Source: a virus
Strand: one strand, 5' to 3'
DNA: 64,000 bases
IMG/VR virus record: IMGVR_UViG_3300042922_001182
Span: 124,001 to 188,000 of that record
Position numbers and translations under genes: made by a program. The notes under the pieces are model-generated. The model ran no database searches, had not been told where the DNA came from, and worked only from the letters and a program-made list of their open reading frames with translations. The first letter of the stretch is position 1, and every line of letters starts with the position of its first letter. Below, piece after piece: positions 16,937-23,480 of this stretch.

Positions 16937-17033
16937 CGGGCTTGGCTGCTGATTACCCGCTTCGGGCTTCCCAGCAATTAGAGAGGTTTGCATACGGGCG
17001 TTGCCACCCGTAGGAGCTAGGCCACGCGGGCCA

Positions 17034-18252
17034 ACTCGTTCTTCATGTTGATGATGGGGCGCTTGTCCTCGGGGATGTTCATGTTCCTGGTCAGGGTGGC
17101 GTAGGTGCTCTCGATGACCCTGGCGAGCAGGTAGATGACGACGTTGACGACGCTCACGCGGTCGACGTCCTCCTTCGTCTTGGCCCCCAGCTCGTCGCGG
17201 CAGAACCGGACGAAGGGGTCGACGTTGATGAAGTTGGAGTCCGTGTCCACCACCAGGACGGCGGCCCTGGGGTCCTGCTCGGCCCGCTGGAAGTGGTCCT
17301 CCGGGATGTGGTCGTGGTACACGAAGTGTGCCAGGTAGCCCCAGAGCTCCTTGAGGTAGGGCAGGACGTCCTCCGCCGGGTGGTCGGCGTTCGTGACCTT
17401 GAGGTCGCTGGCGAACAGGGATTCAAGCACCTTCCTGGCGTTGGCGCACCGGCGCAGGAACTCGTAGAGGTTGTTGCGGAAGAAGACTCGCGCCACCTCG
17501 TAGGGGTCCAGGGAGGACACGGCCTTGAGCAGGATCGCCCGCGCCTCGTCGGAGGGGTGCTTGCGGAACCTGGACAGCAGGTGGCCCATGAGCTCGTCGT
17601 GGGTCGGGGGATTGTCGAGGACCCACACCCTGTCCGCGCTGCGCTGGGACTCCTCCGGCATGCAACGCTCGACGAACAGCAGCGCCTCCGACAGGTCGTT
17701 GAACGGGCAGTTACCGGCGAGGAACTGCTCGAAGGCCATGACCGACGCGGTGATGATCGTGCGACCCGTGTACGTGACGCTGGGGCCGACTCGCGGGTTG
17801 AAGAAGATGCAGTTCTTCTCGCCCGACGCGCCGTAGTAGGAGTTGGCCAGGAGCTTGATCGTCTTCTGGTCGCGGTCGTAGTTGTCGTGGAGGGTGCGGT
17901 CCACGTCGTTGACGTGGGCCAGCATCTTCTTCTTCGCCACCTTGCGGCTCTTCATGAGCCACTCCAGCATGGCCGCGATCAGGTTGATCGAGTTGGAGTG
18001 CTGCTTGTAGGCGGTCCCGTAGGGCGTGAACACCGGCTGGTGCTTGCCCAAGAGGAAGTCCGAGAACTGCAGGACGTCGATCTGCTTGTCCGCCCCGGTC
18101 GTGTCGTTGTTGAAGGAGCACCCCGGCTTCCTCACCCTCTCGTCGACGATCGCGTCGACCTTGGCCCGGATGGCCTCGGGGTCCCTGTCGGGGAACTGGC
18201 GGACCAGGACCTCCATGACCTCTGCCTTGTAGGCCTCAAGAGTTGCTGACAT
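17034..18252 (-). CDS. Family B DNA polymerase, exon 1 (fingers and palm)
   Basis: This is the polymerase core. KLLANSYYG at about residues 133-141 is motif B (Kx3NSxYG, fingers, dNTP binding). VVDTDSNF at 334-341 is motif C with the catalytic DTDS. The exon ends INMKNE, the family B segment that precedes the KKxY motif. The 3'-5' exonuclease domain and motif A (DxxSLYPS) are missing: the protein begins about 130 residues before motif B with MSATLEAYKA and a good ribosome binding site (GGGAGGAAACTAAAC), so those parts must be encoded elsewhere. If the intron is not removed, translation stops at 17017 after 411 residues, without the KKxY motif and thumb. Confidence 0.88.
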
Positions 18253-18311
18253 GTTTAGTTTCCTCCCGTCTCTGTGGGTGATACCGGGGTGTTCCGGGCG
18301 GCCCTATTGGC

Positions 18312-19184
18312 CTAGAAGTAGAACCGTTGTCCGCCGACGCCGAAGCTGTGGAAGCCGTGGACCTTCGCCACCGCTTGCCTAACGTCGTTCTCGTCCTTGG
18401 TGATGTACGTACCGCAGTCGTACCGCAGGCTGTCGGGGATACCGTCTCCGTAGTGGACCAGCACCGTCTTCGCCCGGACCCACATCGAGAGCTCCCGATG
18501 GAGCTGCCAGAAGTTGGTATGGACGTCGCTCTTACCGGCGTTCGGGCCGACGAACATCTGGCAGTCGTGGAAGACCATGTCCAGGTCCTTGCCAAGGGTG
18601 CGGTACGGGTACTGCTCAAGGAGCATCGGGTGGATCTCCTTGCAGTCGCTGGTCCAGAGCACCCGCTGGTCGATGAGCAGGCCCCAGCTGTCGTGGCCGT
18701 GGACGTGCTTCATCTTCACGGGTTTCAGGTGGATGTTCTCGAACGTCATGGTCGTCTTTTCGTTGAAAAGCGCCACGTCGAAGTAGGTGCTGATGTCCGC
18801 CTTAACGTGATTGTCCTCCTCGTCCTGTATGTCGAGCATGCCTCCAGAGAGGACGCCGCTCCACAGGGTTCCGACCTGGTCCTCCGAGACGAAGAGCCTC
18901 AGCTTGCGGCCCTTGACGAAGTAGTAGTAGAACCCCAGCGTCTCCAGGCCACCGGCGTGGTCGTCGTGGAGGTGGGTGATGTAGACCGCATCGATCTTGT
19001 CCACGGAGCCGTTCTCCATGATCCGACGAACGGTGTCTGGGCTAGCGTCGATGAGCAGGTTGTATTCTTTCCCGTGGTCCCAGTTCTTCCAGGTGAGCAG
19101 GGCGTTGGTGTTTCCGAGTCCGGTCCTCGACATGGCGGAACCCACCCCGATGAGGGTCAGGCAAAACTTCTTCTTGTTGGACAC
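18312..19184 (-). CDS. Metallo-beta-lactamase-fold hydrolase
   Basis: The 290-residue protein has the MBL zinc motif THLHDDHAGG (H71, H73, D75, H76), with further expected metal ligands in the HVHGHD region, in WTSDC, and near the end in VLVHYGD. The start is a GTG (MSNKKKF) with AAAGGTAGAG upstream. Family members include RNase Z-like nucleases, cyclic nucleotide phosphodiesterases and the phage anti-Pycsar protein Apyc1; the sequence alone does not decide among these. It lies between the YfbR-like gene and the DNA polymerase gene and is probably co-transcribed with them. Confidence 0.85.
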   Translation of the reverse strand: MSNKKKFCLTLIGVGSAMSRTGLGNTNALLTWKNWDHGKEYNLLIDASPDTVRRIMENGSVDKIDAVYITHLHDDHAGGLETLGFYYYFVKGRKLRLFVSEDQVGTLWSGVLSGGMLDIQDEEDNHVKADISTYFDVALFNEKTTMTFENIHLKPVKMKHVHGHDSWGLLIDQRVLWTSDCKEIHPMLLEQYPYRTLGKDLDMVFHDCQMFVGPNAGKSDVHTNFWQLHRELSMWVRAKTVLVHYGDGIPDSLRYDCGTYITKDENDVRQAVAKVHGFHSFGVGGQRFYF

Positions 19185-19200
19185 GTTTCTCTACCTTTCT

Positions 19201-19833
19201 CTAGCTGCTAAGCCCGCCGTGCAGCCGCACGGCCATCTGCTCGTCGATCTCCGCGACGACGGACTGGAGTAGGACGGACTTGTTGTACACCCAGCTCTCC
19301 CGGACGAAGCGGAGGGCCTCCCACGGCAGGCCCCTGGCCGCCTCGTTGCCGGAGGACCACTCCTGGTGGCACCACAGGGCGAACTCCAGGCGGTCGGCCA
19401 CCTTCACGATGTCCGCGATGGCGTCGGTCTTGTGCTCCGACGAGAAGGTCCACACCTGACGGATGAGCTTCTCGATGCGGTCCCTGACCTCCACGGGGAC
19501 GAACCTGCGGAAGCCGTCCCGGATCAGGCTGGCGACGTAGCCCTCGTGGGCCCTGTCGGCTGCCCCGGCGATGGCCTTCTTCAGGTTCTCGTCGCCGTTC
19601 TTGAAGGGGCCGCTGACGTCCCCCGTGATGGCCTCGTCGTAATCGTGGAGGATGGCCGCCCTGAGCACCTTGCCGGAGTCCACGTCGTTGATGTCCATGT
19701 CCTCGACGAGCATCATGCAGATGAACGCCACCTGGAACGAGTGGGCGGAGACCGATTGCGGTTGGTTGACCCGCAGCCCCGGGGCCCGCCAGGTGTAGTC
19801 CAGCTTGCGGGCGAGCTCGAATGCCTTGATCAT
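19201..19833 (-). CDS. HD-domain 5'-deoxynucleotidase (YfbR-like)
   Basis: The 210-residue protein shows the HD pattern of the YfbR family: SAHSFQVAFI (H31), RAAILHDYDEAITGD (H63, D64, E67, then TGD), and a later aspartate in DIVKVADRLEF. Such enzymes remove phosphate from deoxynucleoside monophosphates and help shape the dNTP pool. I chose the ATG at 19833 because GAGGAG lies eight bases upstream; a longer frame would begin with no binding site. It is the first gene of a minus-strand unit with the MBL-fold protein and DNA polymerase. Confidence 0.8.
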   Translation of the reverse strand: MIKAFELARKLDYTWRAPGLRVNQPQSVSAHSFQVAFICMMLVEDMDINDVDSGKVLRAAILHDYDEAITGDVSGPFKNGDENLKKAIAGAADRAHEGYVASLIRDGFRRFVPVEVRDRIEKLIRQVWTFSSEHKTDAIADIVKVADRLEFALWCHQEWSSGNEAARGLPWEALRFVRESWVYNKSVLLQSVVAEIDEQMAVRLHGGLSS

Positions 19834-20007
19834 TGATGAATCTCCTCGGGCCATCTCCAGGCCCCCTTGCATCGGAGGGTTCCGGCTGGCCCTACGTGGT
19901 TAAACGCGGCGGGCCGCCAGGCGCTCCCAGCCGCGAAACATTCAATTAGGCACGGATCCTATGCCAAGGATAAAACTGATAACACCTCTAGAGGAAGGAG
20001 ACACAAC

Positions 20008-20382
20008 ATGATGCGAGGGATTTTCCTTCAGTCGGAGAGCGCTTCCGCTCAGTACGACCCCGAAGTGACGCCCACCGAAGAGGGCAACCAGGCGATCCTG
20101 GAGATCGCTGAGCAGCTCGGCGTCCTGGAAGACGAGGGTATCGTTGTCCACCAGGAGAAGAGCATCGTCAAGCTCGACAAGCTCGCCCAGCGCGCCCGCC
20201 TCGTCAGCCAGTCGACCATGGTCCTGGCCCGCGAGGTCGGCGACTCCGACTGGGTCAAGCTGGAAAAGATCAACAAGGAGCGCCAGCGTCTCATGAAGAA
20301 GATCAGCGCCAAGTACAACAACAAGGCCGAGGCCCGCGTGAAGCAGATCCTCAAGCAGCAGAAGAGCACCATTCGCGGCTAG
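20008..20382 (+). CDS. Hypothetical helical protein, 124 aa
   Basis: Unrecognised protein opening MMRGIFLQSESASAQYD. The ATG at 20008 follows GGAAGGAGACACAAC; longer in-frame starts further upstream lack a site. The protein is helix-rich with an acidic first half and a basic C-terminus (KAEARVKQILKQQKSTIRG), so a nucleic-acid or partner-binding tail is possible. It stands alone between a leftward operon and a strong terminator. Confidence 0.75.
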   Translation: MMRGIFLQSESASAQYDPEVTPTEEGNQAILEIAEQLGVLEDEGIVVHQEKSIVKLDKLAQRARLVSQSTMVLAREVGDSDWVKLEKINKERQRLMKKISAKYNNKAEARVKQILKQQKSTIRG

Positions 20383-20454
20383 CCTGCTGAGCTCTGTGGC
20401 CCGTTTAGCGGCGGCGGCCACGCCGAGAGCTACCTCCACACCCCGAAACACTCC

Positions 20455-20504
20455 GGAAGCCCCCAACCCATTCACGGGTTGGGGGCTTCCGCCCTTCGTT
20501 TTCT
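20455..20504 (+). terminator. Intrinsic terminator
   Basis: GGAAGCCCCCAACCC (20455-20469) and GGGTTGGGGGCTTCC (20476-20490) form a perfect 15-bp stem with an ATTCAC loop, followed by CGTTTTC. It ends the transcript of the 124-aa gene. Confidence 0.85.
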
Positions 20505-20533
20505 CCCGAAGGCGGGCGGGCAACTACGTTCAT

Positions 20534-20540
20534 ATATTAT
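20534..20540 (+). promoter_or_regulatory. ATATTAT phage promoter-like motif
   Basis: ATATTAT in GTTCATATATTATCTCC sits between a strong terminator and the gene at 20593, about 50 bases before its start. Confidence 0.5.
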
Positions 20541-20592
20541 CTCCTGCGCGACCTCACGGTCAGCACCCCCCAACTACTAGAGAGGAAGCAGA

Positions 20593-20940
20593 ATGCACTC
20601 GATGAAGCCGGTACCCGAGGGGAAACAGGCCACCATGCTGATCTTCGTCCCCGATTCTGTCCCGGAATCCATGGACGGGAAGCTCTACTCGCGGGCCTCG
20701 GAGCTCAAGGAGGACCTCCCGGAGGCGGAGGAGGCCTACGTATCCTTCACCGTAGCCCTCAGCCAGGGCGCAGCCGGGGCCAAGATCGTCCGCGTCCCCG
20801 GGATCGAGCGAGAGCACATCGGGATGGACCAACCGTGGCTCCACCCTCTCCTGCTGGTGGACACCATGAAGATCGAGGAGTACCGGCAGGACTACCTGAT
20901 CATCAAGGAGTTCCTTGAGAAACAGTCAAAAGTTGCGTAA
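20593..20940 (+). CDS. Hypothetical protein, 115 aa
   Basis: Unrecognised protein beginning MHSMKPVPEGKQATMLIFVP, with GAGAGGAAG upstream of the start. It has a mixed alpha/beta look and an amphipathic C-terminal helix. The last codons overlap the -35 hexamer of the promoter that serves the beta-prime gene. It is the first gene after an ATATTAT motif. Confidence 0.75.
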   Translation: MHSMKPVPEGKQATMLIFVPDSVPESMDGKLYSRASELKEDLPEAEEAYVSFTVALSQGAAGAKIVRVPGIEREHIGMDQPWLHPLLLVDTMKIEEYRQDYLIIKEFLEKQSKVA

Positions 20941-20961
20941 AACCTGCTTCCGTGGTACAAT
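20933..20961 (+). promoter_or_regulatory. Sigma70-like promoter for the beta-prime C-terminal gene
   Basis: TTGCGT (20933-20938) and TACAAT (20956-20961) are separated by exactly 17 bases. A short GC hairpin (GGGGTG/CACCCC) follows in the leader. The start codon of the RNA polymerase gene is about 40 bases downstream. The layout is that of a bacterial housekeeping promoter. Confidence 0.6.
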
Positions 20962-21001
20962 CGGGGGTGCCCCGCACCCCGCTAGCTCCTGGGAGGAACA
21001 C

Positions 21002-22873
21002 ATGGACACTCTTACCGAAACCTACGACCTGACGGCGATCACCGCCGACCGCAATCTCTACGATCAGACCCTTCAGGCCATGAGAGATATGGCCGTTACC
21101 AACTACGCCTGCCGCTCCCAGAGCGTGGTCGTCAGCATCGGCGGGGAGGGGCGCACCATGCGCTTCAGCGACCTGCTCGTCAACCTCATCCTGGCCCGCC
21201 CGTTCGCCCACCTGTCGGTCCCGTTCGAGGCCGGGTTCATCCTCCCCACCGAGCAGGGCTTCAGCTCCGGAGGGGTCGCGGGGCATATCGACCGCATCAT
21301 CCAGCGGTTCGAGGGCAGCGACTACGAGGCGCTCAACCAGGCGATCTCCGAGTCGATCGAGATCCTGGCGGACCTGGCTGGCAAGTTCAACATCGCGGCC
21401 GGGAACAGCATCTCCATCTATTCGCTGGTCAAGGCCGCCCAGACGAACGGCGAGCTGGCCGAGCTGCTCACCCTGAAGCTCCCGCCCAACCTCCAGTTCG
21501 ACGAGATCGAGGACTTCATCGCCGACAGCACCAAGCGGTTGGTGGAGATCCTCAAGACGGAGGACACCCCTTTCCGCCCCTACCTGCGGGCGGGAACGGG
21601 CATCAACGTCAAGCAGCTGTCCCAGGCGATCATGATGATCGGGCTCAAGCCCGACCTCATCGGCAACGTCATCCCCTTCCCCATCGAGGCGAACTTCCTC
21701 ACGGGGCTGCGCCACGTCCGGGACTACTACATCAACGCCGAGGCCGCCCGAAAGGCCCAGATCGTCAACAACAAGAACGTGAAGGAGTCCGGCTACCTGA
21801 CGCGCAAGCTGTCCCTCCTCATGGTGGACATCGAGCTCGACAACGACCTGGAGGACTGCGGCACCCAGCACTACCTCACCTGCCGCGTGGAGGACGAGAA
21901 GGTGCTCCGGCGCATCGTCGGCCGTAGGTTCCTGGCCGGTGACGGCTCCTTGCAGCTCATCGAGCACGGGGACGACTACCTCATCGGCTACGAGCTCATG
22001 CTCCGCAGCCCCGTGACGTGCTGCTCCCAGAGGGTCTGCCGCACCTGCTACGGCGAGAACCTGGCGACCCTCAACCGGGACGTCCACGCAGGGCTGTTCG
22101 CCATGCTCTACCTGACCCACCAGCTGACCCAGATGCTGCTCAGCTCCAAGCACCTCCTCCAGACGACCTCGCAGAAGATCGACTGGCCGGAGGAGTTCCT
22201 GGGGCGGTTCACCGTCGACCGGAACATGGTGACCCCGAACAACACCTCCAGCGACGCCATCGTCATCGACCAGATGGACATCACCGAGGCCGAGGACGGC
22301 GCCTACCGGAGCATCAGCCGGTTCTGGATCACCTCCCGCAGCAAGAACCGGACGGAGGTCTACGTTCCCATCGAGTTGGTGCTCAGCCGAGAGACCGAGC
22401 GCCTGCTCGCCAACTTCAAGACGTCCGACAGCGAGATCACCATCCCGCTGAAGGCGTACGACGCCGAGGAGGCCGCCTTCCAGATCATCATGGAGAACAA
22501 GGAAATCTCGTCCTCCCTGAAGGGCATCCTCGACCTGATCGACTCGTCCGGCCACCTCGGCCTGGACCAGATCGACGACATCTTCAACAAGTTCGTCTCC
22601 CTGCTCAACGAGAGCGGGATCCGCCTCCAGGGCGTCCACGCCGAGATGGTCCTTCGGGCCCTCGTCAGGGACCCCGAGGACCTCCAGAAGCGCCCGGACT
22701 TCAACCAGCCGGAGTACCCCCCGTACACGGTGCTGCGGGTGGCCGAGGCCATCCACAACAGCGGCTCCGTCTCGGTGAGCCTGGCCTTCCAGGAGATCAA
22801 GCGCCAGCTGTCCTCCCCCTCGACCTTCAAGAAGAGCGAGTCGAGCAATCTCGACGCTGTCTTCCGTGGTTAG
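21002..22873 (+). CDS. RNA polymerase beta-prime, C-terminal part
   Basis: This 623-residue protein is the back half of beta-prime. INVKQLSQAIMMIGLKPD (201-218) and PIEANFLTGLRHVRDYYI (227-244) match the region around the bridge helix. AARKAQIVNNKNVKESGYLTRKL (248-270) matches the trigger-loop [23 protein letters not shown]. EDCGT (284-288) with the cysteines in TCCSQRVCRTCYG (339-351) reproduces the second zinc site of bacterial beta-prime. VHAGLFAMLYLTHQLTQMLL follows where bacteria have the VGVIAAQSIGEPGTQLT segment, so that segment has diverged. I set the start at 21002, with GGGAGGAACAC in front. It complements the beta-prime front half at 7,741-9,252. Confidence 0.93.
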   Translation: MDTLTETYDLTAITADRNLYDQTLQAMRDMAVTNYACRSQSVVVSIGGEGRTMRFSDLLVNLILARPFAHLSVPFEAGFILPTEQGFSSGGVAGHIDRIIQRFEGSDYEALNQAISESIEILADLAGKFNIAAGNSISIYSLVKAAQTNGELAELLTLKLPPNLQFDEIEDFIADSTKRLVEILKTEDTPFRPYLRAGTGINVKQLSQAIMMIGLKPDLIGNVIPFPIEANFLTGLRHVRDYYINAEAARKAQIVNNKNVKESGYLTRKLSLLMVDIELDNDLEDCGTQHYLTCRVEDEKVLRRIVGRRFLAGDGSLQLIEHGDDYLIGYELMLRSPVTCCSQRVCRTCYGENLATLNRDVHAGLFAMLYLTHQLTQMLLSSKHLLQTTSQKIDWPEEFLGRFTVDRNMVTPNNTSSDAIVIDQMDITEAEDGAYRSISRFWITSRSKNRTEVYVPIELVLSRETERLLANFKTSDSEITIPLKAYDAEEAAFQIIMENKEISSSLKGILDLIDSSGHLGLDQIDDIFNKFVSLLNESGIRLQGVHAEMVLRALVRDPEDLQKRPDFNQPEYPPYTVLRVAEAIHNSGSVSVSLAFQEIKRQLSSPSTFKKSESSNLDAVFRG

Positions 22874-22882
22874 GGGGCGGGG

Positions 22883-23107
22883 ATGACTGGGGCGAACCGC
22901 AAGAAAAAGAAGAAGCCGAGCATGGCGCTGCTCATGCTCCTGGTGTACATGCTGGGGGCCAACTTCGCCCTCCTGGCCGCAGCCTCCACCGGGAGGCTGT
23001 CGCCGGGTACGGTGCTGCTGGGCGAGCTGGGGTCTATGATCCTGCCCTGCATGGTGCTGCTCGTGATGCGGGTGGCTAGCCGGAGCAGCGACGATGACCT
23101 TGGATAG
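22883..23107 (+). CDS. Small membrane protein, 74 aa
   Basis: After a basic start (MTGANRKKKKKPS) come two hydrophobic segments, about residues 14-35 (ALLMLLVYMLGANFALLAAA) and 45-64 (ELGSMILPCMVLLVMRVA), and an acidic tail SSDDDLG. Two helices with both ends inside is the likely topology. It begins 10 bp after the beta-prime gene and overlaps the next gene by 14 bases, so they are translated together. A holin-like role is possible but unproven. Confidence 0.7.
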   Translation: MTGANRKKKKKPSMALLMLLVYMLGANFALLAAASTGRLSPGTVLLGELGSMILPCMVLLVMRVASRSSDDDLG

Positions 23108-23480
23108 CGCTGTCGCAAGTCTGGTGATCGGCCTGGTTGTTGGAGTGCTGATCACCATCCCGGTGACCTTCGGTGATGAAATAGCGAGGTATCGCCAAAA
23201 GCGCAACCGCGATCGCCTGAAGGTGGAGACCCTGGTGGCGTCAACCAACAAGAGCCTGACCGAGCTCACCGAGGCGGCCGACAAGTACGAAGTGGGTAGC
23301 CCCGAATTCGTTCGTCGCTGCCACTGGATCGCCGACCTCTACAGATGGGAGGAGGACCAGATGCAAAAGGGATCCTTCAACGACCCAGGATGGGCGGTGA
23401 GGTATTATAGGAAGCTCAGGGGACCCGTCCCCGAGGACGTAGTGGAGATCGACCATGAGAATCGAGATCAGACCCTCTAG
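23094..23480 (+). CDS. Membrane-anchored protein, 128 aa
   Basis: A single hydrophobic segment near the N-terminus (VASLVIGLVVGVLITIPVTF, about residues 7-26) is followed by a charged helical cytoplasmic or periplasmic domain. The start lies inside the end of the preceding membrane gene and the end overlaps the helicase start by 26 bases, so translation is probably coupled. I do not recognise a family. A pair with the previous protein (holin/spanin-like or membrane-tethering) is conceivable from the overlap only. Confidence 0.7.
   Translation: MTLDSAVASLVIGLVVGVLITIPVTFGDEIARYRQKRNRDRLKVETLVASTNKSLTELTEAADKYEVGSPEFVRRCHWIADLYRWEEDQMQKGSFNDPGWAVRYYRKLRGPVPEDVVEIDHENRDQTL

Larger units (their letters stand above)
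16433..17033 (-). ncRNA. Group I self-splicing intron in the DNA polymerase gene
   Basis: On the minus strand the segment between the two polymerase exons shows the group I core in order: P (AATTGCTGGGAAGCC, 16979-16965), Q (AATCAGCAGCCAAGCCC, 16954-16938), R (GGTTCAACGACTAG, 16589-16576) and S (GATGATATAGTCTG, 16514-16501). P4 pairs TGCTG with CAGCA, P7 pairs GACTA (R) with TAGTC (S), and P8 is GGGTAC/GTACCC. P9-type hairpins follow S (CTGCGCG/CGCGCAG, GCCCC/GGGGC). P1 is strong: the exon end GAGU plus UGGCC folds on GGCC(U)AGCUC with a U-G wobble at the splice site. Splicing after that U (17034) and after a G at 16433 restores the reading frame. No homing endonuclease is present. The P6 loop carries an antisense gene instead. 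Confidence 0.85.

Noticed and set aside
16680-16977. Minus-strand frames inside the intron (69 and 93 codons)
   Set aside because: I looked for a homing endonuclease in the intron direction. These frames lack a binding site and any LAGLIDADG, GIY-YIG or HNH motif. The plus-strand 61-aa gene has clear signals instead.
20903-23284. 793-codon minus-strand frame over the beta-prime C-terminal gene
   Set aside because: Shadow frame of the RNA polymerase gene, with no binding site and biased composition.
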